The notes: generated from the sequence alone by a model not told the origin. A DNA stretch of 64,000 bases from Marinospirillum minutulum DSM 6287 (GCF_000422325.1 NZ_AULO01000012.1:62001-126000); one strand, 5' to 3'. Numbered from the stretch's first letter, positions 7,843 through 16,527 are shown. Numbers and translations: made by a program.

Positions 7843-10329
7843 ATGGCTATGAACGAAGCCGATACACGCGCTAATTTAATTGACCCTAAGCTGGTAGATG
7901 CTGGCTGGGGGCAAGTTGAGCTTAGTTTTATTCGCCGTGAGGTAAACATTACCCAAGGGCGAATTATTGGTGGCGGTAAGCGCACTAGCCCAGTTATTAG
8001 CGATTATGTGCTGGAATATAAAGGCCATAAGTTAGCTGCTGTAGAAGCAAAAAGAGAAAACCTTAGCTACACCGAAGGCGTGCGCCAAGCGAAAGACTAT
8101 GCCGAGCGTTTGCAGTGCCGTATTGGTTATGCCACCAATGGTCGTCAGATTTACCAAATAGATTTGCTAACGGGTAAAGAAGAACTAGTTGAAAATTTTC
8201 TTAGCCCAGAAGCCTTGTGGCAACTCACCTTTGCTGAACTAGATGCCCAAGTACCCGATTACGCTAAAGTGTGGCGCGAGCGCTTTGCCAAAATTCTGTT
8301 TGAAGTTAAAGGCGACTGGCAACCACGCTATTATCAAGAAAATGCCATTCGCAACACCCTAGAAGCCATTGCACAGGGCAAACAACGTATTTTGCTTACC
8401 TTGGCAACGGGCACGGGCAAAACCTGCATTGCTTTTCAAACCGCTTGGAAGTTGTTCACTAGCCGCTGGAGTTTGAATGCCCAGCAAAACCCGAGTGCAG
8501 CCCAAAAACGCCCACGTATTTTGTTTCTAGCGGATCGCAATATTTTAGCCAACCAAGCCTTTAATGACTTCAGCGCCTTTGGCGATGATGCGCTAGTGCG
8601 GATTAGTACTAAAGAAATTAAAAAGCTTGGCACAGTGCCTAAAAATGCCAGCGTGTTTTTTACTATTTTCCAAACCTTTATGAGCGGTGGGGAAGACGAA
8701 GCAGATGAACCTATGCCCTACTTTGGTGACTACCCGCAAGATTTTTTCGACCTAATTATTATTGATGAGTGCCACCGTGGTGGGGCTAATGATGAAAGTA
8801 GCTGGCGCGAAATTCTTGATTACTTTTCGCCAGCAGTGCAACTGGGTTTAACAGCCACGCCTAAGCGCACTGGCAATACCGATACCTATAATTATTTTGG
8901 CGAGCCAGTTTATAGCTACACCTTAAAAGACGGTATTAACGATGGTTTTTTAACGCCTTTTAAGCTAATTCCCATTGTTGGCACTATGGATAAATACGTT
9001 TATACGCCAGGCGATGGTGAGGTGATTAAGGGCGAGCCAGAGCCAGGGCGGGTCTATAAAGAAGGTGACTTTAATAGAATAATTACAATTCCATCCCGTG
9101 AAGAAAAGCGGGTGCATTATTGGATGGATAGGTTTAACCCTAAAGAAAAAACCATCGTTTTTTGTGCCACGCAAGAACATGCTGGTAGGGTGCGTGATTA
9201 TATCAATCAGTATGCTGTAGAAAAAGGCTGGACGACCAACAGCAACTACTGCGTGCGTGTTACTGCCAACGATGGTGTCGCCGGTGATAACGACCTTAAA
9301 ACTTTTCAAGACAACGAAAAAACTATTCCGACAATTTTGACCACATCACGCAAGCTTTCTACCGGTGTAGATGCACGTAATGTACGCAATATTGTTTTAA
9401 TGCGCCCTTGCAATAATATGATTTAGTTTAAGCAAATTATTGGCCGTGGCACACGTATGTATGACGGCAAAGATTACTTCACTATTTATGATTTTGTAAA
9501 AGCCCATTACAACTTTGCCGACCCCGAATGGGATGGCGAACCTTTAGAAGCTGAAAGCTGCAAAGTTTGTAATAACCAGCCTTGCAGTTGTACCAAAGAA
9601 CCTTGTGAGCAATGCGGCTTTAACCCCTGTAACTGCCCTAAAGTTTGTGCTGAATGCAATCTTGAACCTTGCGAGTGTGAAGAAGAAATTAGTGAGCCAG
9701 AACCTTGTTCTGACTGTGGTATGCAGCCGTGTGAATGCGCCCGTGAAGAAAAAATAGTTATTGAGTTGAGTGACGGAAAAGTAAGACAGATCAAGCATGT
9801 TTCATCAGCTATGTATTGGAGCCCAGACGGAAAACCAATTACTGCTAAAGAATTTATAGAGCGGATGTTTGATGACTTACCCAGGTTTTTTAAAGACGAA
9901 GACCAGCTACGGGCAATTTGGAGCGACCCAACCACCCGTGAAAAACTGCTAGAAGATTTAGCCGAAGCTGGCTACGACGATGAAAAACTCGAAAGCATGA
10001 AAGATTTAATTGATGCCAAAGACAGCGATGTTTACGACGTGCTTGCTTATGTGGCCTACACCACGGAAACACGCACCCGAAGCGAACGCGCCGAGCGTGC
10101 CCAGCCTTTAATTAAAAAAGCGTTTACCAACTACAAACAGCACGAGTTTATAGATTTTATATTAGATAAATATGTTGCCGAAGGCGTGAAAGAACTAGCC
10201 GCCACCAAAATGCGAAGTTTGATTGAGCTGAAATACAACACCATTAGTGATGCAGCCAGCGAACTAGGACCACCAACGGTAATACGCGAAACCTTTATAG
10301 GCTTTCAGCAATATTTGTATAGTGGGTAG
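7843..10329 (+). pseudogene. hsdR: Type I restriction endonuclease subunit HsdR, interrupted by an in-frame amber codon
   Basis: HsdR is the ATP-dependent translocase and nuclease subunit. The frame reads through 828 codons but for one TAG at 9424-9426 (codon 528), where the sense sequence around it (NNMI-stop-FKQIIGRGTR) implies a Glu codon, GAG to TAG. The first part holds the nuclease (SDYVLEY ... AAVEAKR), helicase motif I (TGTGKT), the DECH box and motif III (LTATPKR). Helicase motif VI (GRGTR) lies just after the stop, so a terminated product should be inactive. The second part has four CxxC-x3-PCxC repeats at about residues 570-640 and a normal C-terminal domain. A restart at ATG 9457 is possible but would lack motor and nuclease. 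Sequencing error or readthrough are alternatives. Confidence 0.9.
9424..9426 (+). other. In-frame TAG within hsdR
   Basis: The frame before and after this codon is the same, and the protein continues with conserved helicase motif VI. A single base change (GAG to TAG) accounts for it. Confidence 0.9.
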
Positions 10330-10333
10330 GGGG
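10142..10333 (+). repeat. 192-bp direct repeat, copy 1 (3' end of hsdR)
   Basis: Bases 10142-10333 recur at 12164-12355 with one difference that I could find (AGTGAT here, AGCGAT there). The repeat covers the last 62 codons of hsdR, its stop and four following G bases. Confidence 0.92.
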
Positions 10334-10343
10334 ATAGATAAAG

Positions 10344-10423
10344 TTATTTTAGGTATTCCCCGCTCAGATGACCCCTAGGTTACTGCTAATATACAAAACC
10401 GCATAATGGAACAAATTCAAAAC
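10344..10423 (+). pseudogene. 80-bp fragment of the downstream 291-aa gene
   Basis: This stretch matches 13839-13918, inside the 3' part of the gene at 13142-14017, with one mismatch (10378 G against 13873 C). It lies 14 bp after the hsdR stop. It implies that a copy of the kinase/291-aa gene pair once followed this hsdR and was deleted, or that the fragment was carried here by recombination. Confidence 0.9.
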
Positions 10424-10467
10424 TTGGATTCAATTTCAAACGCAACAAAGCAAGGAGTGCGAGCCTA

Positions 10468-11619
10468 ATGACACACCCAGAGCCAATAAAATTCGAAGCG
10501 TTCAGTGCTGGCCAATGGGTTCAGCAGTATCAATACAAAAGCTTTGCACCAACACCAATTAATCGTGAATGGCTCTGGCAAGATCCGATCATTAATACTC
10601 TGCTAGAAAAAGCTTCACGCGCCTTAGCCGAGCTAGATGCCTTTACATTAATCGTGCCAGATGTGGATTTGTTTATTCAGATGCACATTACTAAAGAGGC
10701 CAACACTTCTTCGCGCATTGAAGGCACGCAAACGCAGATGGATGAAGCCGTAATGGAAGCAGCCCAGCTTGCACCAGAAAAACGCGATGATTGGACTGAA
10801 GTGCGTAATTACGTGCAAGCCATCAACGATGCCATTGCCGAGTTAGAAACACTGCCCTTGTCGAATCGACTGCTCAAACATACGCATGAAATCTTAATGC
10901 AGGGTGTGCGTGGCGAACATAAAACCCCCGGCGAATTTCGTATCAGTCAAAATTGGATTGGCGGTAGCGGTTTAAACGATGCGGCTTTTGTACCACCGCA
11001 TCAGGATTTAGTGCTCGATTTAATGAGCGATTTAGAACAGTTTTGGCATAACGAAAACATTAATGTGCCGCAGTTGATTCGTATCGCCCTTAGTCACTAC
11101 CAATTTGAAACTATCCACCCGTTTTTAGATGGTAATGGTCGTATTGGTCGCTTGCTGATTACGCTGTATCTGGTTGATAAAGGCTTGCTGAGAAAACCGT
11201 CGCTTTATTTATCTGACTTTTTTGAACGCAATCGCAACAGCTACTACGATGCTTTGACCCGTGTGCGCGAGTCTAATGATTTGATTCACTGGGTAAAGTT
11301 TTTCTTATCTGCGGTGATAGAAACCGCCAGCAAGGGCCAACAAACCTTCCAAGCTATTTTGGCTTTGCGCCAAGAGATGGATGCGTTGATATTTGGTTAC
11401 GGTCAGCGGGCGGACAATGCGAGAATCTTACTGAAACGCTTGTATAGCCGCCCTTCGATTTCAGCCAATGATACTGCTGCGTTGTTGGGTGTTAGCCATC
11501 AAGCGGCATCGGCGTTGCTTAAAAAGCTCACTGAGGATCAGGTGCTCGATGAGGTGACAGGCTATCAGCGTAATCGGGTATTCTTTTTCCGTCGTTATTT
11601 AGCACTGTTTACTGATTAA
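10468..11619 (+). CDS. Fic family protein (fic2), probable AMP transferase
   Basis: This is a second, clearly distinct Fic protein of 383 aa. The catalytic motif HPFLDGNGRIGR is intact at residues 217-228 with His217. An inhibitory motif of type S-x-x-x-E-G (SSRIEG, residues 81-86) marks it as class II. The C-terminus (SISANDTAALLGVSHQAAS) is a helix-turn-helix. Its N-terminal half does not align well with fic1, so it is not a recent duplicate. The leader carries an AAGGAG ribosome site borrowed from an hsdS-fic-type junction (10445-10457). It sits between two hsdR copies, one with a stop and one scrambled. Confidence 0.9.
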   Translation: MTHPEPIKFEAFSAGQWVQQYQYKSFAPTPINREWLWQDPIINTLLEKASRALAELDAFTLIVPDVDLFIQMHITKEANTSSRIEGTQTQMDEAVMEAAQLAPEKRDDWTEVRNYVQAINDAIAELETLPLSNRLLKHTHEILMQGVRGEHKTPGEFRISQNWIGGSGLNDAAFVPPHQDLVLDLMSDLEQFWHNENINVPQLIRIALSHYQFETIHPFLDGNGRIGRLLITLYLVDKGLLRKPSLYLSDFFERNRNSYYDALTRVRESNDLIHWVKFFLSAVIETASKGQQTFQAILALRQEMDALIFGYGQRADNARILLKRLYSRPSISANDTAALLGVSHQAASALLKKLTEDQVLDEVTGYQRNRVFFFRRYLALFTD

Positions 11620-11659
11620 GAATCTGTATGTATGACAGAGCTCGCAAGCTGGAGATATA

Positions 11660-11760
11660 GAGTCCCATATGTAAGTATTTCAATGCTTGCCTTACATATG
11701 GGTTTTTATATGTAAGGCAAAGATGCTGTTACTTACATAAGGATTTCTGTGTGTAAGCAA
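11660..11760 (+). promoter_or_regulatory. Cluster of TTACATA/TATGTAA half-sites upstream of the hsdR relic
   Basis: At least four half-sites related to TATGTAAG occur on either strand (about 11668, 11691, 11708 and 11731), with a weaker GTGTAAG near 11752. A related pair (GTAAGGTTTTTCTTACATAAG) lies at about 7801-7821 before the intact hsdR start. Conservation of the motif before both hsdR copies suggests a regulator-binding region, possibly for a Fic HTH domain or the lost WYL protein. The binding protein is inference. Confidence 0.4.
11664..11707 (+). terminator. 12-bp perfect hairpin with T-run after fic2
   Basis: CCCATATGTAAG (11664-11675) pairs with 11691-11702 across a 15-bp loop and is followed by TTTTT (11703-11707). 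It is a good rho-independent terminator for fic2. The same TATGTAAG half-sites recur in the leader beyond it, so it may double as an operator. Confidence 0.65.
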
Positions 11761-11850
11761 AGTGCTGGGTATCTTAGCTATAAAATGAGCACTGTTTTTA
11801 TAGAGTCCAGTAGAAGTTTTAATCTCTTGATGCTAAAGGAATTGCAGACC

Positions 11851-12351
11851 ATGGCTATGAACGAAGCGCGATACTCGCGCTAATTTAATTGACCCTAAGC
11901 TTGTAGATGTTGGCTGGGGAAAGGTTGAACTTAGTTTTCTTAGCCCAGAAGCCTTATGGCAACTTACCTTTGCTGAACTAGATGCCCAAGTACCCGATTA
12001 TGCTAAAGTGTGGCGCAAGCGTTTTGCAAAAATTCCGTTTGAAGTTAAAGGCGACAGGCAACCACGTTATTATCAAGAAATGCCATTCACAATACACTAG
12101 AAGCCATTGCACAGGGCAAACAACGTATTTTGCTTACCTTGGTTACGGGTACTGGCAAAAAGTACGAGTTTATAGATTTTATATTAGATAAATATGTTGC
12201 CGAAGGCGTGAAAGAACTAGCCGCCACCAAAATGCGAAGTTTGATTGAGCTGAAATACAACACCATTAGCGATGCAGCCAGCGAACTAGGACCACCAACG
12301 GTAATACGCGAAACCTTTATAGGCTTTCAGCAATATTTGTATAGTGGGTAG
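11851..12351 (+). pseudogene. Scrambled, internally deleted second copy of hsdR
   Basis: The copy opens ATGGCTATGAACGAAGC like the full gene at 7843. It has a 1-bp frameshift within 30 bases. It then jumps (near 11935) from the N-terminal nuclease region to the segment matching about 8203 onward, has another 1-bp deletion (near 12080), and jumps again (near 12160) from the TGTGK Walker region to the last 62 codons of hsdR. The middle segment differs from the full copy at roughly 17 of 220 positions by hand count. The final 192 bp differs at one. The parts therefore have different ages, or the 3' end was homogenised by gene conversion. No functional product is expected. Confidence 0.92.
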
Positions 12352-12355
12352 GGGG
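12164..12355 (+). repeat. 192-bp direct repeat, copy 2
   Basis: It matches 10142-10333 with one difference. The two copies are 2022 bp apart in direct orientation, so recombination between them would delete fic2 and most of the hsdR relic. Confidence 0.92.
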
Positions 12356-12362
12356 TAGGAAA

Positions 12363-13145
12363 ATGAGTTCAAAAGACCTAGAAGTAATCGAGCGAGGTTT
12401 AGTTTTATCCGCACAAAGCTTCAACGATGAAAATATTAATAAAACTTGGCGAACGCAAGTTAGAAAAATGGATGGCGAAACTGTCTCAGCATTTTCTAAA
12501 CTAATTCCTCCAAGAGAAATTTTTATAGAAGCTGTTTGTGCGCTTATTGGTCGCTATATTGGCATACAAATCCCCAAGCCAATTTTAGTTCTGCTACCAA
12601 AAAACATTATTCCTTCACTAGAAAAAGATAAGCTAGGTTTTGCCTCTGAAGATGTAGAACACCCTAGTATTAGAAGGTCGGTGGAACAGCAGGCAATATT
12701 GAAAGCTATTAAAAATGACTTGCAGTGTTTTCATGTGGGTGTATTCGATGAGTGGATTGCAAACCCTGACAGAAATACTGGCAATATTCTTTATGATGGA
12801 AGTGATGACTTTTGGTTTATAGATCATGGTCTTTCTATTTCTAACCAGCTTGCATTTAACACACCAGCTAAACGCAACCTTTTGTTAAGTCATCAATACC
12901 AGCAGGCGCAGCTACTTGTCCGCACTCGTGCCCATAGAGATGCAACAAAAGACCTTGTGCCAGAATACAAAAATATCCCACTTGCTCTTCTTTCTGGGAA
13001 CACCCATGCAGTACACTACACAGAGCAATCGACAGTCACCGATGTTGTTGAGTTTCTTTCAAAAAGAATAGATGAAATGTCTACTCTGCTAGCACAAAGA
13101 CTAGGTGTAAACAGGGCAAGCGATCAATTGGATATAAAATTATGA
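12363..13145 (+). CDS. HipA-like kinase domain protein (260 aa)
   Basis: The protein resembles HipA-family (PI3/4-kinase-like) serine kinases. The signature DEWIANPDRNTGNIL begins at Asp129, with Asp136 and Asn141 in the expected catalytic-loop positions. FIDHG (Asp154) fits the metal-binding motif that follows. At 260 aa it is shorter than HipA (about 440) and lacks the HipA N-terminal domain. A TAGGAAA ribosome site precedes the ATG. Its TGA overlaps the next gene's ATG (ATGA), a strongly coupled pair. The location inside a restriction locus suggests a toxin-antitoxin-like or defence role. That role is inference; the fold call is moderately secure. Confidence 0.72.
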   Translation: MSSKDLEVIERGLVLSAQSFNDENINKTWRTQVRKMDGETVSAFSKLIPPREIFIEAVCALIGRYIGIQIPKPILVLLPKNIIPSLEKDKLGFASEDVEHPSIRRSVEQQAILKAIKNDLQCFHVGVFDEWIANPDRNTGNILYDGSDDFWFIDHGLSISNQLAFNTPAKRNLLLSHQYQQAQLLVRTRAHRDATKDLVPEYKNIPLALLSGNTHAVHYTEQSTVTDVVEFLSKRIDEMSTLLAQRLGVNRASDQLDIKL

Positions 13146-14017
13146 ATGCCATCTTCGATACTGGTTTGTTTCCTTCAGTGCCTGCATTGACAGGTTATTG
13201 GCAAGCTATTTACCTCGAACCTATCGTTCTTTCTGGTGAGCGTATTACTATTGCTTGTGCTGCTTATACCTTGAATGAAGCTGAGGTTTCACAATCCATT
13301 AGTGAGCAACTTCTTAACTGTCTTTATGGAAAAAAAGCACCAAAAATTCAGAATATGATTAAATGGGTTGTTGAATCAGCCAAAGCAGAACTTAACAAGA
13401 ATGGCTGTTTATCTGAATGGGCCCCACCCTTTGCAGGCGTGAGTGCTGGCAAAAAGATTAAGGCGCATGACGACTCTCTTAACGGGTTACTGAATCAAGC
13501 ATTCAGAATGACAGCAAGTCTTAGTCAAATAGCGATGGATGCAGAAGCTGAAGACGATGAGGCAGTGCCAAGCAAACAAGATCAGCAGTGGCCGAATAGT
13601 ATTTTGGATAATATCCGGTTAACCAATCCATCGCTTGTTAAGCACTTTAAGCAAACTGTGCCACTTACAAATAACAGTAAAGTTAAATATGGCTTTATGA
13701 ATGGAAGTTGTGCAATTAATTTTGGTTTAATAGTACCCACAAGACTTTCCTCTACAGTTCAAATAGCTAAAGCTAAAATATTTGATTTACAACTACTTAA
13801 AAATTTTCATGGATTAATACCTGTTACTAATTACAGCATTATTTTAGGTATTCCCCGCTCAGATGACCCCTACGTTACTGCTAATATACAAAACCGCATA
13901 ATGGAACAAATTCAAAACATTAAAGACCAAGCTGATAAGGATGGCATTAAGCTTGCTTCTGTACACTCAGCTCAAGAAGCGGCAGAGCAAGTAGTTAAAA
14001 TAGTTGAAGCAGCTTAA
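13142..14017 (+). CDS. Unrecognised 291-aa partner of the HipA-like kinase
   Basis: I do not recognise this family with confidence. The 4-bp ATGA overlap with the kinase gene argues that the two act together. Visible features are an N-terminal beta-rich part (YWQAIYLEPIVLSGERI), a central acidic stretch near residues 138-146 (DAEAEDDEA), and a C-terminal helix ending AAEQVVKIVEAA. No catalytic motif, signal peptide or membrane segment is seen. The opening loosely recalls DUF3037-type proteins, which are often encoded beside HipA-like kinases, but the match is weak. An 80-bp piece of the gene is duplicated at 10344-10423. Confidence 0.6.
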   Translation: MNAIFDTGLFPSVPALTGYWQAIYLEPIVLSGERITIACAAYTLNEAEVSQSISEQLLNCLYGKKAPKIQNMIKWVVESAKAELNKNGCLSEWAPPFAGVSAGKKIKAHDDSLNGLLNQAFRMTASLSQIAMDAEAEDDEAVPSKQDQQWPNSILDNIRLTNPSLVKHFKQTVPLTNNSKVKYGFMNGSCAINFGLIVPTRLSSTVQIAKAKIFDLQLLKNFHGLIPVTNYSIILGIPRSDDPYVTANIQNRIMEQIQNIKDQADKDGIKLASVHSAQEAAEQVVKIVEAA

Positions 14018-14042
14018 AATTAGGCAGGATACAAAAAGGAAC

Positions 14043-14177
14043 AACGACTTACTCCCTGTTGTTGGCTATACCGATGATGTGGGAGTTTTAGTTGCTGCCT
14101 TAGCTGTAGTTTCAGCCTATATAAAAGAAGAACACCAAGTAAAAGCCCAGCAAATGTTGCAGAAATGGCTGGGTTAG
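14043..14177 (+). pseudogene. C-terminal fragment of a DUF1232 (YkvA-like) protein
   Basis: The reading NDLLPVVGYTDDVGVL, then KEEHQVKAQQMLQKWLG, then a stop resembles the end of DUF1232 membrane proteins, where a DLIP..GxxDD motif is typical. The start and first half are missing. It marks the right end of the rearranged defence locus, next to the convergent TonB operon. Confidence 0.55.
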
Positions 14178-14215
14178 TTGCTGGTGATGCGTATTAAAAG
14201 GCAACAAGAGAAAAT

Positions 14216-15409
14216 CTAAAGCGCTTTCAAGTAGTTTAGCCATTGCTTGGCTGTGTCGGCTTCATTGCTGGCTAGTAGGCTTTCAAGTAGTGGCTTGGCT
14301 AAATCATAAGCCTGCATTTCTATATAAGCATTGGCAATTAACAGTTCTAATCTTGCTTGCTGCTTACCTTCCAACTGCTTGGTTAAGGGTTGCCATGCAT
14401 CTATAGCGGCTTGCCAGTTGCCTTGATTAAAATGCCATTCACCTAAACGCCGCCAATCATGGGTTGCTTGGCTTAGTTTTGCTAGCCTTTCTAACGCTTG
14501 CTGGGTGGATGGTTTATTGCTGGTTTGCAGCCAAGCCTGAGCTGCTAATTTATTTAACTTTAGGTTATCTGGCTGGTTAGCTAGTTGCGCTTCAAAAATG
14601 GTTGCTGCTCTTAAAGGTTGCTGGTCGGCTAATAAACGTCTGGCTAGCTGCACCTCTTCTCTAGCGTTTAAATAACCTTTTTCTTGCGCTAACTCTAGGG
14701 TGACTAGGGCTGGTTTATCTTGCCCTGCTAACAGTTGCAGTTGGGCTAACTGTCCCCAAAGCGGTTGTTTTTCTGGCGTTAACACTAGGCGCTTATGTTG
14801 TAATTCAGCCGCACTTGCCCATTTTTCTTGGCGCTGAAAAATAGCCACACCTAGGCTTAACCAAGAATCGGGCTGGCGAATTTCTAAGGCATTTAATAAC
14901 CAAGGTTCTGCTGCTGGCCATTTTTCTAACTGGGCTAAAAGTGCTGCTCTTAAATAGTTAGCTTCGGCACTGGGTTGTTCTTCATCCTGCCACCAAGTTT
15001 CTAGCAGTTTAAGTGCTGGCTGGTACTGGCTGTCGCTGGTTAAAAGATGCACGGCTAGCCAACGCACGGCTTGTAGGCTGGGTAAGTCTAATTGTTCAGC
15101 CTCTTCTTGCAGAACTTTTTGCAGTAGGGCTAAAGCCTTTTTAGATGCATCTTGTTGCTGATAAACCTGCACTAATGCCCTTGCCACAAAAGCACGCACA
15201 AAGGCTTGCTGCTCGGGTGTTCCCTGCGGTTGTTTAAACAAGGCTTCACCCAAGTTAAGGGCTTCGTCTTGGGCATCATTGGCGAGTGCTTCATTAATTT
15301 TATGTAGCTGCTGATATTGGCTAGGCGTAAGCGCCACGCTTTCTGCTTGGGCTGTTGTGAAAATGCTAAGACAAAAAAGCAAGCAACTGGCTAGAATTAA
15401 CTGCTTCAT
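14216..15409 (-). CDS. Periplasmic TPR-repeat protein of the TonB2 system
   Basis: The 397-aa product starts with a signal peptide (cleavage near TAQA, residue 22). The rest is almost entirely helical and shows TPR-like pairs, for example QWEWHFNQGN-type segments near residues 310-330 and repeated Leu/Ala helices. Its ATG overlaps the tonB stop (ATGA). It is the last gene of a six-gene operon, in the place taken by the TPR protein in Vibrio and Shewanella TonB2 clusters. It probably assists the TonB complex in the periplasm. The exact role is not known from sequence. Confidence 0.8.
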   Translation of the reverse strand: MKQLILASCLLFCLSIFTTAQAESVALTPSQYQQLHKINEALANDAQDEALNLGEALFKQPQGTPEQQAFVRAFVARALVQVYQQQDASKKALALLQKVLQEEAEQLDLPSLQAVRWLAVHLLTSDSQYQPALKLLETWWQDEEQPSAEANYLRAALLAQLEKWPAAEPWLLNALEIRQPDSWLSLGVAIFQRQEKWASAAELQHKRLVLTPEKQPLWGQLAQLQLLAGQDKPALVTLELAQEKGYLNAREEVQLARRLLADQQPLRAATIFEAQLANQPDNLKLNKLAAQAWLQTSNKPSTQQALERLAKLSQATHDWRRLGEWHFNQGNWQAAIDAWQPLTKQLEGKQQARLELLIANAYIEMQAYDLAKPLLESLLASNEADTAKQWLNYLKAL

Positions 15410-16053
15410 TGGTTGCCCTCTAAACGAAATTCTAAACGCTGCCTAAGTTGGCGGTTATTTCCTGTACCTAATTCATAGGCAGCAAAACGCCAGCGAGCTA
15501 TGGCACGGCGGGCGGCACGTTCAAATAGGTGCTTGGGTTCAGCATCTAATACACGAATAGTGTCTGCTAACACTTTGCCTTCGGCATCCACTTCAAAAGC
15601 CAGTTCTACCCAACCTTCTTGCCGCCTTGCCATGGCTTGGCGTGGGTAGCGAGGTGCTTCACGGTAAACCGGCACATCGGCACTGGAATCTATTCCTAAG
15701 TTTTGCAGGCTAGGTGCGGCAGTGGCATCTAGGCCAGTATCTATCGCTGGTAGTGGCAGATTTAAAGCATCGCTGGCATCACTAATAGCAAATTCACTGC
15801 GGCTGGCACTGCTACTGGTCGATTGCTGTTGAGTTTCGGGTGGTGGCGGTGGGGGAGGCGGTGGTGGTGGTTTAAGGGTTTCTACTTCTGTTTCGCCAGC
15901 TAGCTGCACCCAGTTTAAAGCTAGGCGTGGATTTTTTTCACCTAAACTGCCGCTAGGGCCTTGAATAATCCAGCCTAACCCAGCAAACAAACCTAGCGAT
16001 AAAACTAGGGCTAGAGGGAATACAATAAGGGGCATGAGGCGTGGCGATAACAT
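15406..16053 (-). CDS. tonB2: TonB energy transducer (TonB2 type)
   Basis: TonB transmits inner-membrane proton-motive force to outer-membrane receptors. The 215-aa protein has one N-terminal membrane anchor (about residues 8-30) and a run of eleven prolines near residues 62-72, the periplasmic spacer. The C-terminal TonB domain (about 125-212) contains YPRQAMARRQEGWVELAFEV. It is short, like TonB2 of Vibrio. It lies in the operon DUF3450, ttpC, exbB, exbD, tonB, TPR. Confidence 0.92.
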   Translation of the reverse strand: MLSPRLMPLIVFPLALVLSLGLFAGLGWIIQGPSGSLGEKNPRLALNWVQLAGETEVETLKPPPPPPPPPPPETQQQSTSSSASRSEFAISDASDALNLPLPAIDTGLDATAAPSLQNLGIDSSADVPVYREAPRYPRQAMARRQEGWVELAFEVDAEGKVLADTIRVLDAEPKHLFERAARRAIARWRFAAYELGTGNNRQLRQRLEFRLEGNQ

Positions 16054-16085
16054 GATTTTTACCTTTTAATACTTAGCCGCAGGCG

Positions 16086-16493
16086 CTAAGGCTTCTGAGC
16101 GGCCAAAGCTATTTTATCCACACCCGCTTGGCGCAGCTTGTCCATTACTTCCACCAAACGGCCAGAGCGAGAAGCTTTATCGGCTTGAATAACCACGCTG
16201 GATTGGGGTCTTTCCGCTTGTAGGCGAGCCACCACTGGGCCAATCGCACTTAAAGCTAATGGTTGTCTATCGACCCAAACATCCCCTTCGCTAGTAATGG
16301 CAACTAGAATACTGGCTTGGGATTGCACTTCAGTCGTGGAGGCTTGGGGTGGGTCGACTTCAATGCCGCTTTCACGCACAAAGCTGGTGGTGACAATAAA
16401 AAATATCAGCAGAATAAACACCACATCCAGCATGGGCGTTAGGTTAACTTCGGTATCATCCTGCTCTTGATTTAATAAGCTGCTTCTACGCAC
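16086..16493 (-). CDS. exbD2: Biopolymer transport protein ExbD (TonB2-associated)
   Basis: ExbD forms the proton channel with ExbB and energises TonB. The product of about 135 aa has the family hallmark NLTPMLDVVFILLIFFIV, including the membrane Asp essential for proton flow. I prefer the GTG at 16493, which has GGAG about eight bases upstream. The frame also allows a TTG at 16505 that would overlap this ribosome site. It lies 22-34 bp after exbB. ExbD and TolR are hard to tell apart, but the context indicates TonB. Confidence 0.9.
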   Translation of the reverse strand: MRRSSLLNQEQDDTEVNLTPMLDVVFILLIFFIVTTSFVRESGIEVDPPQASTTEVQSQASILVAITSEGDVWVDRQPLALSAIGPVVARLQAERPQSSVVIQADKASRSGRLVEVMDKLRQAGVDKIALAAQKP

Positions 16494-16527
16494 GAATAGC
16501 TCCAAAAGAATTTAATGACACGCTTGT

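Noticed and set aside
9457-10329. Separate gene for a Cys-rich protein downstream of hsdR
   Set aside because: It is in the same frame as hsdR and opens inside conserved helicase motif VI, so it is the rest of hsdR, not an independent gene.
12130-12351. Independent 73-aa protein
   Set aside because: Its sequence is the end of HsdR fused to a piece of the Walker A region; it is part of the hsdR relic.
15830-15890. Low-complexity repeat (CCACC-type) as a regulatory repeat
   Set aside because: It encodes the polyproline spacer of TonB and needs no other explanation.
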